Source of the DNA: Anticarsia gemmatalis
Taxonomy: Eukaryota; Arthropoda; Insecta; Lepidoptera; Erebidae
Length of the DNA: 64,000 bases
Reading direction: 5' to 3'
Assembly (NCBI RefSeq): GCF_050436995.1
Contig: NC_134745.1
Location: forward strand, 4,278,001-4,342,000
The translations under genes and the position numbers were made by a program. A model generated the notes under the pieces. The model did no database searches and was not told where the DNA came from. It saw only the letters and a program-made list of their open reading frames with translations. Below, in pieces: positions 36,416 to 47,800 of this stretch (the stretch's first letter is position 1; each line of letters opens with the position of its first letter).

Positions 36416-37447
36416 GCTATTAGCCTGTATCAAAGAGACCCCCGTCAGCTGAATAAGTCTCACTTCACTCTCTCAATTCTGAATTTTTTACACCTCCGTC
36501 AACGCAAACCTTGCTAAGGTTCTCTGCTAACTTGTTGCACCATTAGTTACTGTATCGACACCTAGGCCAAGCTCTTTTGAAGACAGAAATATACCATTTT
36601 ACATCCACCTGCTAAAAACTACAATAAAAATATCATGCTTAAGTTACTAAAACAAAAAAGATAGGTACTTAACTTCACCATAGAGTCTCGCTCCTTATTG
36701 TGGTCACCGTACTCTTCATTCGTCTGACATGAGGTGATTACGGGCCTTGTTTATTTTGTTATTATTGTTTCTTTTTCTTTTTTATCTAAACACGATCGTG
36801 ATTATCGAACTTAAGTGGACGGACAGACAGCCGGACATGTGAGTGATTTCTTCTATTTATTTATTTTAGTTAACCTTTCAGATTGTTCGAACTACAGCCA
36901 CTTATTGTGGTGACCTTACAATTCATTCCAATTATTCGTTATAATTGATTGGATGAAATGTTTGGTTATTAAATTATTCAGTTTCTGTTTAACCGACTTC
37001 AAAAAAGGAGGAGATTCTTGATTCTTTCCGGAATTGTTTGCTACTTGATTACGTACTATTATAAAAAAAACCTATGACATAATAAGATATATTATAACGC
37101 TTATAAAACCACTTCAACGTAGATATTGTTTTGTTTACACACTGATAATATTGATTAATTTTTATAAGTACGTATAATAGAATTATACTATTTCTACGTA
37201 ATTACTTAATTAGGTACTTGACTGAAGTAGACAAACCCTTGAATACAGACATAGTCGTGACATCACGTTATCGATGATGTAACAAGACAATATGGCGCTA
37301 TACTGAACAAACTGCCTAAGAGTATTAAAGCTATTCAAATTTTCATTAGTTGCCATAATTTTTTTCTTGACCAAAACGTCGTAACCGTCACGAATTCTGT
37401 AGTAACGAAAGCAGAATAATTTCGGGGTTACTCCTTTATAGGTCATC

Positions 37448-37805
37448 ATCAGCCTAGCCTTTTCTTCCAATTATGATGGGGTCGGATTCCAGTCTCACCA
37501 GATCTAGCTGGATACAAGTATTTTACATGGAGCGACTGCCTATCGGAGCCACACAGCCCGTCACTCCGTTGCCCTTAGGCAACGTTGCCTTTTGGTTGTC
37601 AGACTTTCGAGCTTCTGACTACTGTTAACGACCGTCAAAGATCTTTGAAAATTACAGCCGGGACCTACAATTTAACGTGCCTCCCGAAACATGAAGGAAC
37701 TCACAATGTATAATATGGTCACCCAACCACAGATCAACCTCGTCTAGCGTAGCTTAACCTCAAAGATCGATCCACTCGGCTGTTGTGTACTAAGCCACGA
37801 GTTTC
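37448..37805 (-). repeat. 5S-rRNA-derived SINE, longest copy
   Basis: Minus strand: CTCGTGGCTTAGTACACAAC, GAGGTTAAGCTACGC, GGTTGGGTGACC, then CAAAGGCAACGTTGCC and GACTGGAATCCGACCCC near its end. Same family as 28573-28868. Confidence 0.65.
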
Positions 37806-38020
37806 TCCATACTTCTATAGGTAATAATAATGAAATTCATGTTCTTATAGGTACTACAGTGAGGTATGTAACAAACTAATATTAACCAACTTTCACCAGA
37901 CGTCCTGCTGCAAATAACTCAGTTTAAATTTCAGTCCCTAATTAGTAACCTATAATTTATAATAATTAATAACCGCAAATAAACCCTTAATCAACATACA
38001 ATATAAATAGATCCATTGTT

Positions 38021-38292
38021 TGAATGCCTTTGTGGCGCGGCAGAATAGCCGACTGCAGATCACGACGTCCAGGTTCTATTCCGAGATCATAAAGTGCTAT
38101 TGGTCTTTTTCTTATTAATATAAGATTATTCTCAATAGTCTGGAGTTTGGTAATGCGCCCGGCAAATGGCAATAGGCTTGCCTCCTGTTACTTTAGACTA
38201 ACATTGTCAATGGCGAAATGTGGGTGTATTTCGTACACCTATGTCTACACCTTCGGGTATAAAAGGCGTGTTATTATGTATGTATGTATGTA
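38021..38292 (+). repeat. tRNA-derived SINE with (TATG)n tail
   Basis: Head TGCCTTTGTGGCGCGGCAG and CCAGGTTCTATTCCG (B-box-like), body with GTGCTATTGGTCTTTTTC and ATTCTCAATAGTCTGGAG. The end is TACACCTTCGGGTATAAAAGG followed by TATGTATGTATG. Decayed copies lie in intron 1 of both inverted DM9 genes. Confidence 0.65.
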
Positions 38293-38539
38293 TTCAATTA
38301 TATAAAATCAGTCATACAAGTGATATACGTTGATCAAAGCTCACCGACAATGACGAACTCGCCAAAATATACAAAAAAAAACGATAATCATTTGACAGCT
38401 ACAGAATCACTGTCTTGTTAGATTGAATAACATTTGACCCGCCCTCTTTGAAGTAGAGTGACCAACACTTTTTCACATATAGAATATGATAAACTATTCA
38501 TGATTTAGGCCCCTATATTAGACCGGTAGCAACGTTTTT

Positions 38540-38690
38540 TTAATATAGTTCTTACTTCGTTCCCCGACTTCGCCCGCGTGAAAACATTTCCCGGGGAAAA
38601 GATCCCAGCTGGTAATCCAAGTTATAAAGTATCTGTGTACCAAATTTCGTTTAAATCCACTGAGTCGTTTGACAGTTTTGAAGTCTGAAA
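38540..38690 (+). repeat. Decayed interspersed repeat
   Basis: CCCGACTTCGCCCGCGTG, GTATCTGTGTACCAAATTTCG and a CACTGAGTCGTTT-type phrase are a common lepidopteran repeat end; related decayed text occurs at 3300-3480, 10884-11060 and 40099-40260. Parent element not identified. Confidence 0.4.
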
Positions 38691-39201
38691 ACAATTTTAA
38701 AGTAAGCTAATTTTCTACGGTATAGACTTATTAGTTAGCGCTACAGTGGTTCGTGACTACCCCTCAGAAATGCCTGTTAGTCAGCCAGTGAGTCATCGGT
38801 TTTTGAATGCCGCATACTTTGTGTTTGAATTCTTACATTGTCTTCAAAAAATAATTTATATACCTACCCAGACAATTTTAAAAAGGCCATACACATGTGG
38901 ACTATGATATATATATTTATAGCTCTCTTCAAAATGGCATCACAAACATTTACTATGAAGTTATCGTTTATCAAATATTAATTGAGGAATATGTGCCTAT
39001 TTAATTACGCCTGTTATATTTTTGCACATATACCTACATAGGCATATCGAGTACACGGGAAATTAATTGTGGATATTATTTGATGATTAAATATCTAATT
39101 AGGAAGGCCAATTAGGATATTTCATATGTTAAGTATGGAAATGTCCATAATATGGTACCTATCATAACAAGGTAGTAGTAGGTAGCGTATTTTACGCTAA
39201 A

Positions 39202-39438
39202 TCTATACTAATATTATAAAGCTGAAGAGTTTGTTTGTTTGAACGCGCTAATCTCAGGAACTACTGGTCCGATTTGAAAAAAAATCTCAGTGTTAGAAAG
39301 CCCATTTATCGAGGAAGGCTATATATCATCACGCTACGACCAATAGGAGCAGAGTACGAGTAAAAAATGTTACAAAAACGGGAAAAATTTTGACGCATTC
39401 TCTCTTATATTGCAAGCGAAGTTGCGCGGGTCAGCTAG
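39202..39438 (+). mobile_element. Short non-autonomous Helitron, copy E
   Basis: TCTATACTAATATTATAAAG start and GGGTCAGCTAG end; the shortest copy, with a single GTTTGTTT run and a small deletion before the 3' hairpin. Confidence 0.8.
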
Positions 39439-40098
39439 TGACTACATATACACGACGCCCCACGTCATCAGCCTGTTCGGGATAAAATTAATATCTACAG
39501 AACGGATTTTCACACGGTTTTCACCAACAGAGTACCTAAACTATAATTACAGTATGGTTAAATATTTTTATATCTTAAATATATTTTTCCAAATAAGTTT
39601 TGTGATGGAGGAGTTTGTATGTTGTTATATTAAATTGTTTTAAACAAAAAAGAGTAAAGTTTCAAACCATTATACATTTTCACTATTACGATTTTTAAAA
39701 AATAGTTAAATATACTATTACGATATACTTATAAATAAAGCTAAAAAAGTAAGAAAAACATTCGGCAAGCAAAAAGCTCGATTCCCATTACTGTGACATT
39801 TCGTGTTGCGAAAATTGAATTTGGCAAATGGAATAATATAACGTGCATGCGGAGGAAAATAACTTGAAATCATAGAAATAAATAAGTTCATGTTTGAAAA
39901 CATTAAGTTGAAAGAGAGAGCCTTACTCTCTTATTCATAAAAATATATGAAGTTATGAAAGGCTTATTAAGTGTTTTGTTTCTTTCACTCCTTAGTGAAA
40001 TGAAAAAGAGAAAACATATTATGGTAGCTTTTTAGCTAATGTAGGTTTTTAGTGTGTTTATGAATAAGAAGGTTAGCATTTAGTACATAATATTCTAG

Positions 40099-40260
40099 CT
40101 TCTGCCCGACTTTCTTCGGGTGGAATGATTTCCCGGTATTTACAGTCTAATTTTTTGTCAATATTATGTGTAAATCTTAGTTTTATCTGTATGCAAAATT
40201 TCTTAAAAATCTCTTGAAAGAGTGACAGACATCGATGCACCTTCACACTACAGAGGTTGG
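40099..40260 (+). repeat. Decayed interspersed repeat
   Basis: TTCTGCCCGACTTTCTTCGGG start and CTTGAAAGAGTGACAGACATC end, same type as 38540-38690. Confidence 0.35.
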
Positions 40261-41329
40261 TATTAATGTTTTGTATTGTATAAAAATCCTGGAGTCATAA
40301 AAAAAACTAAATATAACGATCTTATTTACAGCACCTACTAAATATTACTACCGAAGAATAAAATTATCTCATCCAATAGCCGAAATTATGCTAACAGTAC
40401 AACAGCTGTGAACCGTCGGTCTCTTTTTATCTTATTGAATTTACATTGTATCAGTTTTTTGTAGCAATCGTGACCGCCCATAGATAACCACTGATGATAG
40501 AGAATGTTATTTTGCATGCAATAAATTCCTACGCCTTAGTCTTTGATCTGCCGGTATTTTTTGTCTCGTTAACAACGTTAAGCTATTATGTATTAATGAA
40601 ATAAGGTCCCACTTATCTACTGTCAAACCTTAATGGTTTACACTGCTATGAATACGCTATTATTATAGGTGATTTGATTGTTTATTTTGATTAGTGGGAC
40701 TGTTCTGGATGTGCATTTGTAGCAGTCAAATTAATCGACGGAGTTAAGAAAGCACTGATAGAAAAATGTTGTTTGTAAACGTTATAACCATAAAGGGCCA
40801 AAGTCAAGTGCCAGGAATCCAAACTCACTGAATCACAATTATTATGACTATTCAAAGTTAACTAGGCGTATTATGTTTGCCAACGGTGAGACAACCGCCG
40901 ATCCACGCGCGGCCGATGTACATAGTATATTGTAGTAGAAGTAGTATTGTTCTCCTTAAGGTATGTTTGTTCCACTGCAGGGTACCCATCTATTAGGTAC
41001 CCTCAAATCGTTTTACACAAACTTTTCAATTGACCAAATTATGGCTCCACCGGAAAAAAAAGGTTCCGAAATTATCTATAAATGCATTTTTGTTGATATT
41101 TCCTATCTAGCAAACAGTTGTACAAATGTAAAAAACCAATCTAATTTGGCGAAGCAGCGGCCCGGCCTCACGAGAGGTTGAGGTTGTTTTTCTTAAAAGT
41201 TTCCATATGCAATATTTAGCATAGGAAAGAAAAGGCAAAGGTAAGCAGTCATACAGCCATCGAGCGCACTTCGCTGATTGCGAGCCGCGCATCACCTGTA
41301 TTGGCTGTACAGTCAACTCTACAAACCAC

Positions 41330-41388
<59 letters not shown>

Positions 41389-41410
41389 CGGTTAATGCAT
41401 GAAATTGCAT

Positions 41411-41436
41411 CCCCAGCGCCCGGGGGAGCGCTGGGG
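41411..41436. other. 3' UTR hairpin of the non-LTR element
   Basis: CCCCAGCGC pairs with GCGCTGGGG around a CCGGGGGA loop, 25 bp from the poly-T. A stem close to the poly-A end is where a retrotransposon reverse transcriptase would recognise its template. Confidence 0.6.
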
Positions 41437-41837
41437 TATGTGGGGCTCTCCGAACCAGAAGGGCAAGGCCTACCCACTAAACCACCGAGGTGTTGCCTCC
41501 TCCTCGCCGCATAGTGCCGAGGCCACGGGAACGCCTTTAGGCACACATCCGCGACCCCGACGCGGCCGTCCACAATGTGGACTCCTCCACAGTGTGGGAC
41601 GACACCCCAACACACGGGTGCCGTCCCCCCACTATGCCCCCTTGTGCAATGGCCGGAAAACTCCCCCGAGTTCGCCAGCCAGGGGGCCTTCGGAAGCCGG
41701 GACAGGCCACGCGCAGATGCGCAGCATGTCCCGGCCGCCGGCGGCGGAAAGGTGTGTAGGCCGCCGCAACCTTCCCTCCGACCAACGAGCCCGAGAGCGA
41801 GATCCCAACGCTCCCGGGCCCTACGGTCCCACCATAA

Positions 41838-43052
41838 GCCGCCATGGGTTAAGAGCCGGGTCCGACCGCCCGACCCCCGGCTCCCCACGGCAGCCCCACC
41901 GTTGCCGCATCTCACGGTGCGGCCCCGCCCAGTCGCGGAGATAGGATACATCCCTTCCTCCGCGACCAGCCCCTCCAAAACCGGCCAGACTGAGTCCACT
42001 CAGCCCAGCCGGCCGGCCGCTTTTGGTCCCCCGGGCTACAACGGTACCACCCAGACGGGGAAGCGGCCTCTCCTCCATCAGCCGCCATGGGTTAAGAGCC
42101 GGGTCCGACCGCCCGACCCCCGGCTCCCCACGGCAGCCCCACCGTTGCCGCATCTCACGGTGCGGCCCCGCCCAGTCGCGGAGATAGGATACATCCCTTC
42201 CTCCGCGACCAGCCCCTCCAAAACCGGCCAGACTGAGTCCACTCAGCCCAGCCGGCCGGCCGCTTTTGGTCCCCCGGGCTACAACGGTACCACCCAGACG
42301 GGGAAGCGGCCTCTCCTCCATCAGCCGCCATGGGTTAAGAGCCGGGTCCGACCGCCCGACCCCCGGCTCCCCACGGCAGCCCCACCGTTGCCGCATCTCA
42401 CGGTGCGGCCCCGCCCAGTCGCGGAGATAGGATACATCCCTTCCTCCGCGACCAGCCCCTCCAAAACCGGCCAGACTGAGTCCACTCAGCCCAGCCGGCC
42501 GGCCGCTTTTGGTCCCCCGGGCTACAACGGTACCACCCAGACGGGGAAGCGGCCTCTCCTCCATCAGCCGCCATGGGTTAAGAGCCGGGTCCGACCGCCC
42601 GACCCCCGGCTCCCCACGGCAGCCCCACCGTTGCCGCATCTCACGGTGCGGCCCCGCCCAGTCGCGGAGATAGGATACATCCCTTCCTCCGCGACCAGCC
42701 CCTCCAAAACCGGCCAGACTGAGTCCACTCAGCCCAGCCGGCCGGCCGCTTTTGGTCCCCCGGGCTACAACGGTACCACCCAGACGGGGAAGCGGCCTCT
42801 CCTCCATCAGCCGCCATGGGTTAAGAGCCGGGTCCGACCGCCCGACCCCCGGCTCCCCACGGCAGCCCCACCGTTGCCGCATCTCGCGGTACGGCCCCGC
42901 CCAGTCGCGGAGGATAGGGTTGAGCTACCTCCCTTCCTCCGCGACTAGCCTCTCCTAAACCGGCCAGGCTTACGTCGCCTAGGCCCAGCCGGCCGGCCGC
43001 TTTGGTCCCCCGGGCTACAGCGGTACCACCCAGACGGGGAAGCGGCCTCTCC
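41838..43052 (-). repeat. Five tandem copies of a 243-bp repeat
   Basis: The phrase GCCGCCATGGGTTAAGAGCC recurs at 41838, 42081, 42324, 42567 and 42810, an exact 243-bp period. The first four units look essentially identical; the fifth is diverged and ends near 43052. Because 243 is divisible by three, long reading frames stay open across the array on both strands; these are not taken as genes. Confidence 0.9.
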
Positions 43053-43163
43053 ACTGGGTCCCTCTTGGTTCACCGCAACCGAATCCGCGGACTCAAGGTT
43101 GCGGCTACTAAGCCCCCCCACCACAGCAAGGTGGAGACCCGTCGGGGGGGACAAACCACTGCC

Positions 43164-44775
43164 TACTTGAAATTTATTCAAATTCTTTAGGAAATTCGCG
43201 TTGAATAATTGTGTGAGATTAATGTGATTTAAAAAGAGTGTGGTAGGGGTAATTTCACATTATAATTCACGTAAATGATTATATCTGTCAGTTACCCAAA
43301 TTGAGATAATATTAATGACTTGAAGTATTTCTTTGGCAAATAAGTCTGACTTTTCTTTTGATACCTTCAAAATAATAGGATCAAGAAATGATTAAGTAGA
43401 CTATACACATAACAATAAATAAAGTAGACTACGCACAAACAAATTACATACATTCTATAAACAGAGACATTCGGTAAAACTATTTATATTTATTGAAACA
43501 TTGTTCAGGGTGAGTGTACCCGAGTTGCGCTGAAACTGGCACATGTTGGTAATTTGAAAGCGTCACCCCGGCAGATGGAAAACACAACTTTTCTTTTCTT
43601 ACGGTTTCACTTTCTTTATAGTAAGTACATGTACTCTGTGTATGTCTGAAATATTTAGAGGACGCTGGATTTTGAATTATGTAGGTATATCATATATTTA
43701 TTTAAATTAAAGGTAAATATTTTATTTATTGGTAACTAGATCAATCATATTTTCCTCGATTCAATTAATACAACGCCTAGAAACGTCTACCAAAAAGTGT
43801 CATTAAAGTTTATAACAAATCTTACCCTATTGAGCACGTTTTTCCCTTAAAAATAGAATAAAGAAGTAAGAAAAAGAAGAATTTATATTTCAAAATATTT
43901 TCTTTACGAAATACTAAACACAGCAATTTTAAGTCCAGCGGTCGATCGCGACGAATTTCCATCACGCTGGCCAAATAAACCTCGCCGTGTGCAGTTATAT
44001 CTGAAATAAGGAACGTTTGTATCCCCCTAGGAGTCAGCTTTGAGCTTTGACGGAGCAATATCCACAAGTAAACATGTCCTATCTGAGAGAGAGTTAGCTT
44101 TTTGTACGAGCGTTTTATACGCAGAGAAAATTGTCTATGTACTGAACACTGTTTATTGTCATTAAAGTAAATCAACAAAGATGAAGTGTAAGAATGTGAA
44201 AAATTTGAATATTAAATGTAAATATGACACATTATTATAAATATGTAGGTATTTACAGACCCAAGAATTTTTTTTGTTCACGAATGGAAAATAGCAACGT
44301 TTATTCTGTTCTGCATTGAAAGGAATAAGATAACAATTTTTATAAATTTTTACTGCAAAAAGTAAAAAGAACAGGTTCCAAATAAAACAGTCTTTACTTT
44401 TTACTTTAAACTTTTATGAATGCTACACATCGTCCCGCAAAAGCTTTTGAGCCTTTCTTTCAGGTAGAGATAGTTATATTTTAAGTGCATTTCTTTTAAC
44501 TGTTACAAAAGACTTCCAAATACACATTATAGGGACTTTTGACATAGTTTTTATTTTAACTTATATCTGTCCCTCTGCAATCATATCTGCTCTCTCTCAA
44601 AGGGTCTCCCGAACGAACGGCGGGTGACGCCTAGAGTACAAGTGCGGGTTGGGAAATACGTATCAGGGAAACTACAACCCATTCCAAAAACTGAACACTG
44701 TGGAAAGGATAAATTAATCTAATATTTGCATAAATAGGGATAAATAGAAATAGATATAATAATCAGGTAAATCAA
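43164..44775. other. Intergenic
   Basis: AT-rich. At 43925-44130 a GC-richer stretch reads on the minus strand as a coding-like peptide (..SQIGHVYLWILLRQ..) without usable splice sites; a decayed SINE tail lies near 44565-44655 (AAGTGCGGGTTGGG). No gene supported. Confidence 0.4.
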
Positions 44776-44780
44776 AACTG

Positions 44781-44788
44781 TATATAAA
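44781..44788 (+). promoter_or_regulatory. TATA box of the six-repeat DM9 gene
   Basis: TATATAAA is followed by TGCTGAGGCTCTATATCTGG and TTAATTATTAACTGTAGTGG, the same block as at the gene starting 27620. It is the only such promoter in the 44.8-49.7 kb interval. Confidence 0.7.
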
Positions 44789-44882
44789 CTTGCTGAGGCT
44801 CTATATCTGGTAGTTAATTATTAACTGTAGTGGTGGTCACTGCGTTAACTAATACGTTAACTAATCAACTACTCTATTCATC

Positions 44883-47800
44883 ATGTGTTCAGTCGGTGAG
44901 TACCTGTAAAAGTATTTTAAAATTACTTTAACCATTGCGCCAGTCCGAAGTTTAAAAGCAACGGGGTACATATCTATCTCATGTAGGGGAGGCGCTCATA
45001 GCCAGTTGCGCTCTCCGGTTGGTAAACGATCAGTGGGTTAAGCAACCCTTGCCGCGGTCAATCTATAGATGGGTGACCGCATAGTGGTATTTGAACTGAG
45101 CGTCTCACTGCTTCGGAGGGCACATAAATTGTCGGTCCCAGTTGCTGTCTACTTAGATAATAATCGTTAAGCCATGTCAAAGGCCTTTCGGGCGACTTGA
45201 ACAACTTTGACTAAAGTTATATTTTTTGTGTTAATATGTAACAAGGGATTTGAAAATCAGGCACGTGATAATTAAAATATATTTAAGTCACTAGAATCTC
45301 CTCTATCTTCATAAAATATTTTATTAATATCAGTTATTTCTATAAATATCGCTAGATAATTTAAACTAAATAGTTGTCATAGTTGAGCAGTGATAGCCGA
45401 GTGGTATAAGTTGACACCTCCCACGCAAGTGGTCGCAGGTTCGAACCCGAGGCAACACACCAATGACTTTTCGAAGTTATGTGTGTATTAGAAATAATTA
45501 TCACATGCTCCAACGGTGAAGGAAAACATCGTGAGGAAACCTTGCATGCCTAAAATTTGTTTAATACATTAATTGAAGGCATGCAAAGTCCCCAACCCGC
45601 ACTTGGCCAGCGTGGTGGACTCAAGGCCTAACCCCTCCCTCATTACGGGAGGAGACCCTTGCCCAGCAGTGGGACATTAATGGGTTAAATTTATTTATTA
45701 TAGTTGTCATAGTTGTTCTCCTCATATTCGTTATAGTGCGTTATAAGGAGATAAGTAAAAGAGCTACCATTGCCCAACTTCTCTGCCATTACTGAGCCTA
45801 CGCCTCTAGTGGGCGGAGTTGGAACTATTTTGGCAGTATATTTCATGTCAAACTTTCCCTATAACTATACCCCACAGTACCGACTGTAGAAAAACGCGCT
45901 ACAAGTTAAAGAATAAGAAGGTTCTTACATCAAATAAATTTTTTGGCTCTATATATTTCACGTTGAATTTTGGTTGATTAAATAAAATAGTAATGGCACA
46001 TAAGTATGACTTATTTTTGCTTCAAGCGTTTTAAAAGTACTACAAAGAAGAGACGACTAGAACCGCACAGTAACAATAAGTCTCTGTACGTGTAGATTTA
46101 ACAAAGATATCATTCTGATACCTTACTTGCCCTATATAATCGAAAGTTAATAACTACATAGTAAAAGAATTGGTCATTTCATCCGTAACAGGTCCTCACT
46201 GGGTGAAGTGCAGCAATGGCTCGATGCCTAATGGTGCTGTTCCCGCTGGAGTAGATTTGGATGGCAAGGAGATGTTCGTGGCCAGGGCTCATCACGACAA
46301 CTGCCTGGTTCCTGGCAAAATAATCCCTTCACGGGAAAAACACGCCTATATTCCTTATGATGGTAAAGAGCACCATAAAACTGAGTACGAGGCAAGTATA
46401 CTTCTTGTTGCCTAATGTTGGGTAATATAAAAAGACTAGCTGACCCGCGCAACTTCGCTTGCGTCACATAAAAGAGAATGCGTGAATTTTTTCCCCGTTT
46501 TTGTAACATTTTTTACTGGTACTCTGCTCCTATTGGTCGTAGCGTGATGATATATAGCCTATAGCTTTCCTCGATAAATGGGCTATCTAACACTGAAAGA
46601 ATTTCTCAAATCGGACCAGTAGTTCCTGAGATTAGCGCGTTCAAACAAACAAACAAACAAACAAACAAACTCTTCAGCTTTATAAGTATAGATTAGTAAT
46701 ATATTAGTATAGATTCTCTCTTGACGTCTAATTTTAAGTATAATATAAGAAGCTAGTGGAGATGCGGAGCTTTTTATGTTTAGATTTGGGTGAAGAATAG
46801 ATTTTAAGGTTTATTTTTCAGTAGTCTAGCTTTGGCAACGTAATAGAAGAACAGACAGTCACTTAGAGTTTCGCAATTAAAATCACACCATTTCATCAAT
46901 TATATAGGTTCCTCAGGGGAGTAATTAAAAAACCATTCTTATGTGACAGCTCCTATCATATCATCATTAAATTTGATGTTCATGTAGTACGTAATATTTT
47001 GTGATAAATGAGCGATTGAGTAACTTTTCGCTTTCATATACAGATGCATAATAGAGCAAATGTTAATGAGTGTCTTTCACAGGTTCTGGTGAATAGCCCC
47101 AACCACTGGGTACCAGCCAGTGGATCCAACATCCCCCCCAACGCTCTTCCCGGCGGCACCGACAAGGGTGAGACGTACTACATCGGACGCGCGCGTGTTC
47201 AGGGCGCGCTCACTTGCGGCAAGGTGCATCCATCGCACGCCGTCTGCTACGTGTCCTTCGATGGCAAGGAGCATCACTTCTCTAACTATGAAATACTGAT
47301 TAATAAGCCCCAAGGTAATTAATATACAATTAATAACACTGTGTTTTACCAAAATTAAGTAGCTGATCGACCAGGCTGCCGCCATTTGCGTGAGCCTGCA
47401 AGTCTTTGATGTTCCAAATTGGGAATTTTGCAAAATTTACACGCAAAGTTTTCTACTAAGTTGATGAACTAACGTATCGTATTATTGTCAACTGTGAATT
47501 GAAGGATTTGGTTTCTAATATCTTACTTGCCCTACATTTATGAAAGTAATTAAATAACTGTACATACTACATATTATATGAATTTGTCATTTCATCCACC
47601 ACAGATCCTCACTGGGTAAAGTGCAGTAACGGCTCGATGCCTAGTGGTGCTGTTCCCGCTGGAGTAGATTTGGATGGCAAGGAGATGTTCGTGGCCAGGG
47701 CTCATCACGACAACTGCCTGGTTCCTGGCAAAATAATCCCTTCACGGGACAGACACGCCTATGTTCCTTATGATGGTAAAGAGCACCATAAAACTGAGTA

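Larger units (their letters stand above)
35929..41320. other. Intergenic, repeat-rich, no gene seen
   Basis: Holds a MITE, a 5S-derived SINE, a tRNA-derived SINE, a Helitron and two decayed repeats (38540-38690, 40099-40260). A phrase AACCGACTTCAAAAAAGGAGG near 36991 is another frequent lepidopteran repeat motif. Confidence 0.5.
41321..43163 (-). mobile_element. GC-rich non-LTR retrotransposon derivative
   Basis: The insert 41334-43150 is flanked by an exact 13-bp duplication ACAAACCACTGCC (41321-41333 and 43151-43163) and carries a 52-nt T run at its left end. It is therefore a minus-strand element with a poly-A tail made by target-primed reverse transcription. Its 5' part (right side) holds five copies of a 243-bp repeat. 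The 3' part has a strong hairpin (41411-41436). No reverse transcriptase or endonuclease is present, so it is an internally deleted or non-autonomous form. GC content is far above the surroundings. An R1-like source is a guess from the GC-rich repeated 5' UTR. Confidence 0.85.

Noticed and set aside
41821..42882. Minus-strand 353-codon open frame over the same repeats
   Set aside because: Right orientation for the element, but it is a pure translation of the tandem repeats and most likely untranslated leader.
41575..42948. Long plus-strand open frame (457 codons) over the GC-rich repeats
   Set aside because: It is generated by a 243-bp repeat whose length is divisible by three in stop-poor GC-rich sequence. 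The element is oriented minus (poly-A on the left), and the frame has no domain.
41838..43052. CRISPR array
   Set aside because: The repeats are contiguous 243-bp units without spacers and the genome is eukaryotic.
45386..45460. Functional tRNA gene
   Set aside because: A and B boxes are present, but the sequence lacks a proper cloverleaf and is the head of a SINE with its own target duplication and relatives elsewhere in the window.
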